64,000 nt of DNA from assembly GCF_037975245.1 (NCBI RefSeq), contig NC_092571.1:855501-919500 (forward strand), in the 5' to 3' direction. Shown here in pieces: positions 1 to 11,329 of the stretch. The position numbers were made by a program, and so were the translations under genes. A model generated the notes under the pieces. The model made no database searches and was not told the origin of the DNA. It worked only from the letters and a program-made list of their open reading frames with translations. Within the stretch, counting starts at the first letter, position 1. The number at the start of each line of letters is the position of its first letter. This DNA is from Apostichopus japonicus. Its lineage: Eukaryota > Echinodermata > Holothuroidea > Aspidochirotida > Stichopodidae.

Positions 1-728
1 GGAGAACTCATCATACATAAACAGATTACCTTTCAAGACATATGGCTCTCTAGTTGCTACAAAATCAACCAGAGGTGGCTGTCATAATGGTACTATCTAG
101 TTCCACAAAACATGTCAAGTTGATGCTGAGTTTTATTACCATTGACTTGGATTCACCCGTAGAGACCAAGCGGTATCATGAGTTCATCCCCATTAGTTGG
201 CTCATAATTATTGAACAGATCCTTTGTCAATTTTTTCAGAATTTCCAAGTCAAAAACAGACTGTTTTAAGCGACCCAACCTGTGCATTCTTAAACATGTA
301 TCTGGTTGGGTGAACTGGCATAAGTGGAAATCTGAGTCAATCATCCAGTGCGTTTGCATGTAAATTCACCCAGCATATCCATATGCTTGTGAGGGCTGCG
401 ATTCAGAGATTTGTAAAAAGTAAAGATCATGCACATTTCCACAATTACAACCGAGCCCTTAGCTAGAAAGCTGGAGAGTGACACTGCAATTTTGCTCCCT
501 GTAAACCACCCACGATTTGACTAGAATTTGAGGACCTCCTTACCCTGCTATCTGTCAATGAGTCAAGGCCATACCTAATACCACAAACTATGCTAATAAT
601 TACTTCCCAGATGATGACAAGAATTAAGTAAAATGATTAGGCGAGAGGCAGTAATATGTCATAATTGAGAGCTATAAGAAGACATATATATAATACATAT
701 ATATATATAATACTGAAACAAATCTTAC
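1..728. other. Cyclin L downstream intron, no exon found
   Basis: This stretch lies downstream of cyclin L exon 9 on the minus strand and is probably its ninth intron. I see no exon with splice signals and no RS-rich coding. A short open frame at 153-359 on the minus strand has no recognisable family and is flanked by stops. An AT microsatellite sits at about 681-710. Confidence 0.5.
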
Positions 729-834
729 TTCTTGACAGCGGCAGTCGAACCATTGCTCTCCTCCTTGACGAGGCTGTTCCCCAACTTGTATGAATTAGGA
801 AGACCGGGAGACTCTGTTTTCACTTTAGGAGAAT
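729..834 (-). CDS. CCNL1: Cyclin L exon 9 (residues 314-349)
   Basis: Begins [20 protein letters not shown] and ends STAAVKK. The acceptor is gttcag. The exon ends AAGAA|GTAAGA, so unspliced RNA would read Lys-Lys-stop (TAA lies inside the donor). The KTESP pattern resembles the sumoylation-like, lysine/serine-rich segment before the RS domain. I favour splicing onward, with a short non-RS form as the alternative. Confidence 0.8.
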
Positions 835-3800
835 CTGAACGAAAACAAAACAAAATCAGAAACCGAACTGCTTATTACACAATGTATCACTGTCTTACAT
901 AATTGATCATACAGCTGCACACAAACCATCTTAGTAAGAACTGTAATTACACAATGTATGACTGTCAAACAATTAGGCAAGCCTTACATTATTGATCATA
1001 CACTGCACACAAACCATCTTAGTAAGAAATTCCACAATCAAGTTGACTGTTATAAATGTTTCTTTTCCATAAGGTCTTACTTCTTTGGTTTAATAAATCT
1101 AAACATTTCAATTAATTCCCCCTCCCTCTCTTGAACAATCATATCTAATCAATGCCTCAGCAGAAATGCATTAAACCACTTACTCTGTGTACTATTTGAG
1201 TGTGGAGAGAAGTTCTGTGGTGTGCCAGCAGCACTGTTCAGTCCTTCAGCATTCAGTAGGCCTTTGGCTTTCATTTTGGCTGCTTGTAAGATCACTCGAC
1301 ATTTCTCCACTTCACGGTCAAGTTCTGAATATGGCTTCTAAATGGACAAGAAAGTGGGAGATGTTTGTACAGGAAGAACATTAAATTAAATATGTTTGCA
1401 TTCATAGTCAATGTGTGATTCTTTGTAACATAACCTAACATTGGAACAATTGTAATTTACATCTATGGGGCCCCCTAAAACTCACATCCATCATTAAAAT
1501 TAATTTGTGATAAGCCAAAAGATAAAATGAGTGGCTCAATTCAGGACAAGGTTCATTAACATGTATCATCTCTAAGTATCTGCATGAAATAAGAATGCCT
1601 TTACCTTTCACAAGTTTTCATGAGAATAGTTATGTTTACTCACTAGTTTGATAGTGTAGGCTTAATGAGAATAGTTGTTTACTTACAAGTTTGATAGTGT
1701 AGAGGCTTAATGAGAATAGTGATGTTTACTTACTAGTTTGAAAGTGTAGAGTCTTAATATAGTAAGAGCTATATCTTCCATCTCATCCAGAGTTGCTCCC
1801 ATTAGGCCATACCAATCTGGGCTCTCTGGAAGTACAACCTGATGAAACCAAGTGAAGGTAGTATCATGTCAGACATTAAATATAATTCAAAAAATTACAT
1901 TTGAATAGACCTGTGGTTTTCCCTTCACAAACTACTAACCAGAGGTAGACCCCTCCCAGTGGTTACTTGCCTTTAAAGACAGTATATACAGCACAAGAAA
2001 AGGTTGCATGTTAACTCTGGCTTTATTGTTACAAGAAAATCCCTAATCGCTGGCTGATTGCAACAACACTTTTCTTGGTTGATCTAAGCAAGTATAAGTT
2101 GAGCATGGGGAGACCCCCCTCCCCCCCTCCTGCCTATAAATGGGAGAAATCCAGGTGCCTATGAGACGCTCAGGAGGTGTCTATAATATCTACACAATGG
2201 CATATTGAATTTGTTGAGATTACCACCAGCAGAGGACTTGATGTGTGAATAACAATATATTTTCAGGTTTGTAAGAAATTTGCCGATTCTAAATATTTCA
2301 TAGGTGCAATTGCACTAACACTCCACATATGTTGCTGCACTGATGTTCTTTTATCATCTGTAATAGCACCTGCTTTAAGGAAGGATAGGAAACAGGTAAC
2401 ACTCCCTTCTTTAAAGTCACACTATACTTTGCTTTCTAAGGGTACATAAATTCCATCTGGTATCTTGATGAGAAGAAAGGAGGCTATGGAAAGTAGCCAA
2501 AAGGGCAGAATCACTACTTAATGCAACTTAACAGGATGGAAATAGCCAGCAAAACATAACATGTCTCAAGAAATTAAGACAATTCCTGCCTTCCCAATAG
2601 CATACAGACAAAACCTAACAGTATCATTACATACATGTGTCCTTAGTTTGTAAGGTCAGTAGAGCACCATGAAAGAGTAAGTTTGGTTGGAATGTGAGTT
2701 ATACGACTTTTGAAAAGGAGGAATGGGTCTAAATACCTGTAACTGACGGGCAGAGAGATAAATGCAAGCACAGGCAATGGTTTCTGGAGGATACCTCACA
2801 AAGACATCTGTTCTTAAACTGTCATTCATGTAATTCCTAAGAAAAGAGGGTAAAAAATGATAGAACAACTCTATGCATACAAGATCTGCTAGAGAATCAA
2901 TTAAATTACTAATCCACTATTAAACTTACTAATCCACAGGTTTTAATAAACACATCCTCTATATATCAATGAGTATGGAAAATAGTCATTTAGTATTCCC
3001 CATGACTAAAGCACCCCTCTCCCCAAAACAACTTTTAATGCTTGTACATAATTTTCTCTAAATGTTCTCAGGTATAACTGTAAGGTAACAGGGATGTGAG
3101 CAGTTACATTGGTGCTAGACATGTCATTGTACACTTGAGTATTGGAAGAGTGTGCAGCAACATTTACTGATAACTAAGGCCTACAATTAGTACGGTGCAA
3201 GTCTTTGGTTACTGGATAGGTGTGGCTGGTTTCCACATCACCTGATTGTTATTTTTAGTTCTATTACCATCCATCTACCAGCTGACAATCCATCCTTCCA
3301 TTCCACATCTCTCCTGTTGTAGTCTTGTTTACAATTTACTGCATGAATAACCTTTAAACAAACTTTTAAATAAATCTTATTGATAACATGTCCATTATAG
3401 CTTTCAGAAAATTCTTTGATCCATGTCGGTTAGATTGCAGTGTTAAGGGCAGCAACTGGGAAACCTTGCAATTTCCAATACAACAGTATCACTTTCCTGC
3501 GTAGAAAATAATGTTCCTTCATACTATGTCTCAATACCACAGGTAAGGTCATCTAGCAATGCTAGGTTCTACAACTAATATAGAATGGCAAACAGAGTAT
3601 TTGCAGAAGCTTACTGGAAAATCAACTTCATTGCATTATATTGGGAACGTTAAGAGCTCCTGAGTTTACTTCTCACGGTAACTATTGTTTAAACCTAGCA
3701 CAACTTTCTAAGGATGCTACAATGAGGTGTGGTCCAATACGGCCAAGGTTTAATTCAGCTCAATAGGTATAGCTAAGCAATCTCAATCTCAAGGACACCC

Positions 3801-6800
3801 TCTGCCTTCGTCGTCGACACATTCCTGGTATCACACTCCAAACAAGCTGAAGTGTCTGTTGCATAGTTTCATTTCCATGGTTTCAACATATTTCATCTGA
3901 TCTGCCCGATGTCTTCTCCTGTGTGTAGCTGGCTGATGTTGATGTTCCTCTCCTCTTCATGTTGTTTGTTTCTTGCTCTGCAGACATTTCTGGCAAAAGT
4001 AGACTGTTCTTGAAATGCAGCAAACAACAACAACAAGGACTGTTAATATCATATCTGTTCAAACTGCTATATTGTTGTAAACCATGCAACAATGAGAGTT
4101 TTAATCCAGCTCTCTGAAATTCTTCCTTGAATGCATTTTTCACAATTTCACAAATGAATCCTTGCAATCTACTATCCAAACACAGCAGTCATGACCTTAG
4201 ACATCAGTTACTCATGTGCTAATGAAATCAACATAGTACATAAGCATATCTATCATGATAATCTGCAGTGATCCTCTGTTGACAACAACTGTATAAAGCC
4301 TTAAAATGTTTTATAGCAATTCAATATGATGCTATATATGTAGGTGCTAAAATGAAACAATGACAAAGAGATCTTTTGTTTTTATTGGTCAATCAATAAA
4401 GTATTATACATGCATAACAGAACAAGATCTATCCATGTTGACACCTTAACCGAATCCTGGACTGTCAATACTGACATCTGCAGGGACAGTGGTTTCAATG
4501 GTGTGACTTCAACAAGACTCCAGAGACGACATCATCAAGAGAGATGTGGAATATGAGGAAAGATGGTTGCTTCAGCCGTGCACCAACTGCTCCCACCAGT
4601 CCAGTTCTATTGGTCAAGAGGAGTTTGTGCAAGGGTGTCACATGACCCAGAAGCTTCCTTTACTCTACTTACCACAAGGCCTTCAAATTGAAAGAAAAAA
4701 TAAACAATGCCTATTAAAACCTTGTCATGTGAAACCCCATAAGCTGCACAGCAGATATACAGATGGGCAAGCACAAAAAAAATGTGTGACTGATGTACAC
4801 ACTTTGTAATGTGGCTAAGATTTAAGTCTCCTTGCTGTACAACTGCAGTGTAACTCTTACAAAATTTCAATTTCTTGTTAACAGCTATCTGAGTACAGGA
4901 AAGTTAACAGATCTTTTAAGAATTAAGCAAATGAATATCAACCATAACTTAGCTTTTTTGCTTGTGGTAAGTCAAAGATAACCACGGGTTAATATTTTTA
5001 TATTATATACACTATTGTCAAATATCAGTCAATCTTGTGTAGGCTTAAAGGTTATTTAGAAGAAGGGATAAGTCCTTACGACACTGACAGAAGAATCATA
5101 GCAATGGTGGAGGGGGGGGATCTTTATTTCCTTCTTTGCAAAATTCTGTTGGAATACTTCATTTTAAGAACAGTTCTTCGGCAGCAGATTCATCTCTTCC
5201 AGCAGGTAGGATATGATATGAGTTTACTATAACTTCATGTAATATGATGCCTTTCTACTTACCATGCTGTTTGGACCAAGCGTTTGTTGCTTTGTAACTC
5301 CAGAAGTTGAAGGTACATCACAATCATCTTCAAATTGAGAAAATAAACAAAATTTTAAGTTTATCATGATTCTAGGAGACCAAATCCTGAAGCCATTGTG
5401 GTATTTCTTAACCAACTAGTCCAGCTGAGAAATGTGCAGTTTTCTGAGCAAGAAACATGTTTGCAGCATCAGACATGACAATGCAAATTTTTCTGAGGTG
5501 AGATATGCCTGCAAAAGAAATTCCTTTCATAATGGACAAGGAATAAAATACCCTATGCCATTACAATTAACCAGAAAGCCAACAGGCTTAGTGATTACTT
5601 CATGCATTTTTATCAGTGCACATTGAATATAAACTGTGCACACAAAGCATTCCTACGTAATGAGTTGCACCCACATATCAAATATGAAGTTCATGCAAGC
5701 TTTATGTTTGGAGTTGAATTTTAAGCACAAGCTTTTTAGACTTTAACTTTTGTCGACTTCAGATGACCTTTGACTACAGAAAGCAAGTGTTTTTTGCACT
5801 CGAAAAGGTTGACCCACCTATAACATATGACATTTATTCTCAAGTGTTACGTTTTTATTCTTTTATACAACTTTTCTGTATATATACCAAGTACAAAATT
5901 CATTCACCATGTACGTTTTGAGTTTTCGTCATGCCAAGGTGTCACATACACACAAACGCCATCGCATTACTTTTGGTCTCCAGCATGGACTGAAAATAAA
6001 GTACTGCCCTAAAATTTGAAGAGGTTTCAAAGACTCTCTATGTACAGCAACAGTAATGAAACACTGTAGTACCCTTCAGTACATGACAACATGTCCAGGG
6101 CTCCTATGCACCAAGCATATAATACCATACAGTATGCATACAAAGCTGTCACTAAACAAAATAATCGCACAACTCTACCCCTACAATCAGACACGCGAGA
6201 CTAACAACCAGACACATGACGCTCACAGTCACACACATGACACTCACACACATGACACACACAATCAGATGGGCACCGGCACCTAAGAAGATCACCAATT
6301 GCGTAACGTGCTCATGTTGGTAACCAGAATCCAATAACTATAAAGATCTTACCTTATGTGGATGCTTCACATGAACACAAAAGCCAAGTTCCTTCAAGAC
6401 TCTTCGTTCAGCTTTGATGGAGTTATTCTTCAAGGTAATGTACTTGCTATCGAGGACCATCGGTTCTATATGTCTGAAATGACAAAGATGTAGCAATTCC
6501 TATCAACTAGTTGTTCAAATGATAACATGTTTACTACAGCACAGATCTGCACAAGATTAATACAAAGCTTAGTCTATAACATGTCCTATGGAGGAATGGC
6601 ATTACCTTAGTACTACTGGTTTGTATTTAACTGTCTCAGTCACCACACTATCAGGTTTAAGTACAATATTTAGTATGATCCAACTTTTACTGTACCCATT
6701 TGATAATCAGTTCTTTGCTACTAGATTTTTTTCCATTGCTTAATTCTTGAGGAAAGTCCATACCAATGTGGGCACCATTGGAAGTATGAGCAGACAAATA

Positions 6801-9800
6801 TTGTACTTACACCCTTAAATCCACTTGACCATTTTCTTGATTTAATGCAATTTTTAATATTGCAATGATGCAAGAATATTATAGTACATTGCCTGTAATG
6901 ACCTAAATTACAAAGCACATGAGCAGCTGCTTGTGTTCTTTGAGTCATGGCCAATCTTCATCAGTGCTGTGGATCACAGAATGATTATTATTGGTGACAT
7001 CACTAGTGTCTATTACCTGTATGTTTCTAACAGGCATTATGCCAAGACACAGGCATCAACTAGCAGTATCCTAAGTACTCTAGCAATGCAGACAAAATGT
7101 CTACATAAGTATCATTAAAATTCAGATAATTGGGCAATTCTGAGCATCACTAGTGCAAATTAGCAACTGAAGCAATTTTAACCCTGGTTGTCATCAAGCA
7201 AGTACTCATGTATGTTTATGACAGAGGTGAAGAAATGGGTGTATATTACCTTGAATATGAACCTGTCACATCCTAGTTGTATACTTTCATCTGAGCGCTG
7301 GCAATGATCACCACAGAGAACTGATTGACCCAGTAACCACCAGACATGTTGTCTACGCACAATACAAATGATCCACAAACAGGTATTATCTTACCAGTTG
7401 CATCATCAAACCTACTTCACCAAGTCCAAGAGAACTAACTGGGATAGGTGCAAACAGTTGCCCAACCTTGTCCTTCGGAAGTGTCCACAAATAATTTTTT
7501 CAGGAGCAGAGGAAGTAAAGAGATGATTGTTCCCAGGGAGCACTGGGGGTGAGACCAGGCTTAGCCCTCGGCAGGATGACTTGCCAGACGACTCTCTCTT
7601 ATCAATGACTCATTAGAGAGGCAGGCTGGCTGTCAGGCTGACATTAACATAAAAGGAAGGAGAGTGTTATTCTCTGCATTCAATTTATTATCAAGCAAAA
7701 TATTCCTGCAGCCAATTTTTGTTTCATATTTGCATAATGTCATCAATTACAAAGCGATAAGAATTGGTAGTAGTGATGGTAAATGATTAGAAAGAATGCA
7801 ACCTTGAACATGCTCAATTTGCAATCCCATAATAAGTTTTGAGACTTTCTTTTACTAAAGCTCTTCCATATTATCATCACATCGATGTGATACTTTAGGG
7901 ATAATAAACAAGATCTATTTGGATCCAAAAGAAGGTTGGATGATCCAGGCTGCAAGCTTTTCACCTGATCCCATCACTACCAAAACCTGGCCTGAAAACT
8001 GGAATGCATTTAGCAAGGTGAGGGAAATATATTTACTTTAAGATCTCATGTTGCACTGTACATCTACACAACAAAGGACTGTAACTGGTAACATTGCATC
8101 AAAGAGCAATACAATTCATGAAATGAACTATTCAGTTGTGTTACCATCTGTTGACAAGCTTATATATTTCCCTTAAATGCTATTGGCAATGAACCATTAA
8201 CCAGAAAACATTTTACAGTGAGACAATAATAAGGTTGCTCAACCAGTAAAATACAAATACACCTCTACTCTACACATGATGCCATTCCTCCCTGAACACG
8301 GCTTAAGTAGTACTTGTACTTTTAACAAGAGTATATAGGAGTTTAACTGATAACTTCCAATTAGAACTCTCAAAGGTAGGATGGAATATCAATAACATGA
8401 ATATACTTACTTGTTCATACTCTTTTGTTTGATATGGTAGAATACATTTATCACATCTCGTAGACGTCGCGGTTCCTCCTCAATCTTTGAAGCAAGATTG
8501 ATACAGGCCATCGCAACAATCTTAAAAAGAATAAAATAATCATAAATATGTGGGCAATGATTTTATAATTGTTATTAATCTAGGAACCAACTAACTGGTT
8601 ATAAAGCTGTTATCCTTAAGTACATTTGGAGAGGTAAATTAAATAATGAACCAGTCTATTTGGGTCTAGTAAAGTACTGCTTGTCATTCTAAAGTGAAAT
8701 ATGTACACTAAAAGGTTGTTCTGTTTCACTGTTTTAAAAAAAAAAGCTCCTACACATGTTGCTTCAAAGGTATCATCTTCAAACAGGTTTGTTAAACATA
8801 CTGATAATGAAACTAACTTTGGCCACCTTTAATATGCAATATTGACTAACCATCACGATGGACTACTGTACCAGTTTCTGGGCATTGTAAATATTTTACT
8901 CACTGGGGGTTGGGAGTACATTATGGATACTATAGTATACTATACTATACTATACTATACTATAGTTCATAGATATACTGTTAAAAAAAATTCTTCTATA
9001 TCATACTATTACAATATAATAATGCTTACAATTATTTAAAGTCTTTAAAGGATGTTCACAATTACCAGGTGAACTGTTGTGAGTGAAATTATGCTGTATG
9101 TTAGTAGCAATGAGTTATATCAACAATCCAACATTGCATCATAACACATTGCTATCTGTACTATAAAGTCAATATGTCATGTGTCCAACTGACTCATAGC
9201 TAGGCTACCCAATACAAGACTACAGAATTGCTAGCTGTCTTACCTCCATATTATGTTTCACAAAAGACTTTGAATAGTAGAATCTTTGGAAAAGGACTTG
9301 TGCAGTAGCCATAGCTACCTACAGAGCGGAAAAAAAGAGAAAGCAAATTATCAAATAAAATACAATAATAATTAGTCACAGTCACACTTATCAAAACTAT
9401 CACTCTATCACCAAAATGATTGTGCCTCCACTCTAGAATGGATACTAAGTAGATTAAACCTTTTCATGCAATGTTCTCTGTACATGCAGTCAACATTAAA
9501 TTATCAATTATCACTCACTATGATTGTGCCTCCACCCCAGAGCTGGGGGTCAGTTTTATGAAAACTTCTACATAATGTTGTGTCATTCTCAAGATTTAAC
9601 TTTCTTTCCCCACTGCCACTGATCCTCCATCCCTGAATGAAGACTCAGTGGACTTTCCACACAACATTTTGTCATTCTAAAAATAAAAGCAACTGGACTT
9701 ATTGCCTCACTGGGACTAAGCCTCATTTTCAAATCAAAGTGGCTATTTTTACGACCAGGAGTAACAATAATTTCCGGTTACGCATGCACAGTTGCTTTAT

Positions 9801-10957
9801 TTACTTTACTGCGCATGTGTAACCAGAAATTCTCCGATGTCGTAAGAATAGTTTATAAATAATTGTTACTCCTGGCTGAAGAATAACTACGGCCTTTTCA
9901 AATAGATGTTTCCGACAGTGGCCGAGTCTAAAGCTACTAGGGCCTACGTAGTTTCAAGCTTTCATTTAATTACATATGAAATATGATGGTATAGGCCTAA
10001 TGTAAGTTCGTGATGCTTAAACAGTGAGAGCACAAATGTTCTTTTAAAGGAGTAGGAGTTGACCATGGATAGTGAATATATGGTTAGTTTTATCGTTCAA
10101 ATATATATTTCATCAATGTTTGCTCAGAATACGCCACAATGAGCTTGTGCACTTCACATGCAACCTAGTATAGGCCTACATGTAAGAACAATATTTCAAC
10201 ACATTAATAAATAAATTAAATTTCAACACATTAATTTAAGCTTAAGGTGTCTAATACTTAATAGAAAATCTCCTTTTACATTATTTTAGTTTTCACTAAG
10301 CATGTATAGTCTATGCTTAGTTTAAAACATGGCCTCAAATAGGCGGTTACAATTTGCCATTCAAACATGGCAACTAGTCCTATAGGCTATAGCATCTGGT
10401 AGTGCTGCTGCTGCATTTTGTGAACACAATAACGTTAGGCTAGTAACGAGAAAGGGCCTAGCCTTAACTTAAGTTCGTTACTTGTCGAGGCAAATTTAAA
10501 TCACCTAGGCCTATTGGCATTAAACAGAAAATCCAAGTTACACCAGGAAAGGACGCAACATTAACTGTTAGTCGTATCAAAGGGCACAGCGGATGGATAA
10601 GGAAAAAAATGATGTAGAAACTTCTGCGAATTGTGTCGTATATATAAAACGAAATAGACATAGCATAGTCCTAGGCTAGGCCTACTGAAGAACAGTAATA
10701 CAAACTAATACAGTCTTAACGTTAGCCGAGTTCACGGGATGGCTTGCCTGAGGTAATCTTAACAAGATGCCGGCGGTTTGAATATATTCGCATCCTAGGA
10801 TTCTCAGACTGATTTCTGTTTCTGGATCAAGACCATCGACTTTCGAAGCTGTTGTCTTCAACCTTTCCTTATCAAACATGCAATTTTCCAATGAAATTAT
10901 GACGTTTCCATAGCTTTTTGGTGGTAGTTTCTTTGGTTCCGCGTTGTCATCCGCCAT
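729..10957 (-). CDS. CCNL1: Cyclin L (CCNL1/CCNL2 type), 5' nine exons
   Basis: Cyclin L pairs with CDK11 (and CDK12/13) in nuclear speckles and controls pre-mRNA splicing and transcription. Nine exons (10957-10748, 9318-9244, 8520-8411, 6473-6353, 5327-5263, 2836-2737, 1838-1734, 1337-1184, 834-729) join in frame to about 348 codons. Residues about 40-150 form the first cyclin box ([38 protein letters not shown]). Residues about 165-265 form the second ([27 protein letters not shown]). A lysine-rich linker follows. Human CCNL1 has about 526 residues and ends in an RS domain; that part is not in the window. The start ATG at 10957-10955 gives [10 protein letters not shown], a plausible cyclin L N-terminus. 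Which vertebrate paralogue it matches best cannot be decided, so the symbol stands for the family. Odd points: a GC-AG first intron and a triplicated donor at exon 7. Confidence 0.93.
875..1028. repeat. Two-copy tandem repeat, cyclin L intron 8
   Basis: Two direct copies (about 875-940 and 947-1028) share TTACACAATGTAT, TTGATCATACA and GCACACAAACCATCTTAGTA. The second copy carries about 16 extra bases. Confidence 0.75.
1184..1337 (-). CDS. CCNL1: Cyclin L exon 8 (residues 263-314)
   Basis: Encodes [20 protein letters not shown], then [13 protein letters not shown] and a Ser/Asn-rich stretch ending NSTQ. The acceptor is atttag and the donor gtaagt, phase 1 at the end. It matches the charged helix and the AKGL linker after the cyclin folds of the family. 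Confidence 0.9.
1622..1760 (-). repeat. Donor-bearing triplication at exon 7 end
   Basis: Three imperfect units of about 43-47 bp. Each unit holds a run like the exon 7 tail (CAAACTA or CAAACTT) followed by GTAAGTAAAC or GTGAGTAAAC. On the minus strand the donors start at 1733, 1686 and 1643. The first unit overlaps the last about 25 coding bases of exon 7. Splicing from the second or third donor adds LVSKHHYSH and then a stop. Confidence 0.85.
1734..1838 (-). CDS. CCNL1: Cyclin L exon 7 (residues 228-262)
   Basis: 35 codons, [20 protein letters not shown] then [15 protein letters not shown], phase 0 at both ends. The DWYGLMG and ILRLYT segments match cyclin L. The donor gtaagt at 1733-1732 is the first of three similar donors in tandem (see the repeat at 1622-1760). 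Donor choice here would decide whether the RS domain is made. Confidence 0.92.
2737..2836 (-). CDS. CCNL1: Cyclin L exon 6 (residues 194-227)
   Basis: Completes W and encodes [18 protein letters not shown] then [15 protein letters not shown]. The acceptor is ttcttag and the donor gtattt. This is the most conserved part of the second cyclin fold. Confidence 0.95.
5263..5327 (-). CDS. CCNL1: Cyclin L exon 5 (residues 173-194)
   Basis: A 65-bp exon encoding [20 protein letters not shown] plus Ala and the first two bases of a Trp codon. The acceptor is tttgaag and the donor gtaagt. It begins the second cyclin fold and joins exon 6 as TG|G (Trp). Confidence 0.93.
6353..6473 (-). CDS. CCNL1: Cyclin L exon 4 (residues 132-172)
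   Basis: Encodes [20 protein letters not shown], then [20 protein letters not shown], with acceptor atttcag and donor gtaaga. This closes cyclin box 1. The HVKHPHK end matches the family closely. Confidence 0.95.
8411..8520 (-). CDS. CCNL1: Cyclin L exon 3 (residues 96-132)
   Basis: Encodes [19 protein letters not shown] followed by [17 protein letters not shown], with acceptor tttaag and donor gtaagt. It ends with two bases of a lysine codon completed by exon 4. [12 protein letters not shown] is a signature of L-type cyclins. Confidence 0.95.
8926..8966. repeat. (TATAC)n microsatellite in cyclin L intron 2
   Basis: Five-base units TATAC repeat about six times, flanked by ACTATAGT words. 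The run is nearly self-complementary. Confidence 0.85.
9244..9318 (-). CDS. CCNL1: Cyclin L exon 2 (residues 71-95)
   Basis: 25 codons from [18 protein letters not shown] to KHNME, phase 0 at both ends. The acceptor is ctgtag and the donor gtaaga. This is the conserved core helix region of cyclin box 1. Confidence 0.95.
9754..9876. mobile_element. Foldback miniature in cyclin L intron 1
   Basis: About 123 bp with inverted ends: ACCAGGAGTAACAATAATT on the left pairs with AATAATTGTTACTCCTGG on the right. Inner segments GGTTACGCATGCACAG and CTGCGCATGTGTAACC also pair, so the whole piece can fold as one imperfect hairpin. I read it as a small foldback transposon remnant. I see no clear target-site duplication. 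Confidence 0.65.
10748..10957 (-). CDS. CCNL1: Cyclin L exon 1 (residues 1-70)
   Basis: The exon encodes the start methionine and the beginning of cyclin box 1, ending ...AGILLRLPQ, phase 0. The donor reads CAG|GCAAGC, so the intron begins with GC and not GT. The open frame continues about 20 codons past this point, but the next exon resumes the conserved VAMATAQ exactly after LRLPQ, which fixes the boundary. Confidence 0.92.
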
Positions 10958-11060
10958 GCTTGTCGTTCAACTGCGAAACAAAGTAGATCCGAACGTTGAC
11001 TATACGTATATACGTCATTGATGCAGTGCCGAAACACAAGCATGACGTAATGTATTCATC
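10958..11060 (-). promoter_or_regulatory. Presumed cyclin L promoter with CRE-like sites
   Basis: Immediately upstream of the cyclin L start codon there are two CRE/ATF-like motifs: ACGTCA at about 11012-11017 and TGACGTAA at 11043-11050. No clear TATA box is seen at a fitting distance. Promoter use is inferred from position only. Confidence 0.3.
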
Positions 11061-11329
11061 CATTTCTTCGAATACCGATCGTGTGATAAACTGATATGGT
11101 CAGGCCTCCAATCGTACACTAACTATTGCCAATTGGCCTACCACTTTTCCGCGAGTGATTTTGCGTTTACAGTTCCTGCATTCCACGAAACACTCAAGGA
11201 ATTAAAACCTATTGATTCACGGATCTCGTAAAATAAAGCTGATGAAACTGGGAATTTGTGTATGATTTGGAGAATTTCATGTTTGATAATGAGAGAGTAT
11301 GGCGAGCCATTTGCTTTCCCCCCCCCCCC

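Noticed and set aside
153-359. Additional cyclin L exon on the minus strand
   Set aside because: The peptide is not RS-rich and I see no fitting splice pair linking it to exon 9.
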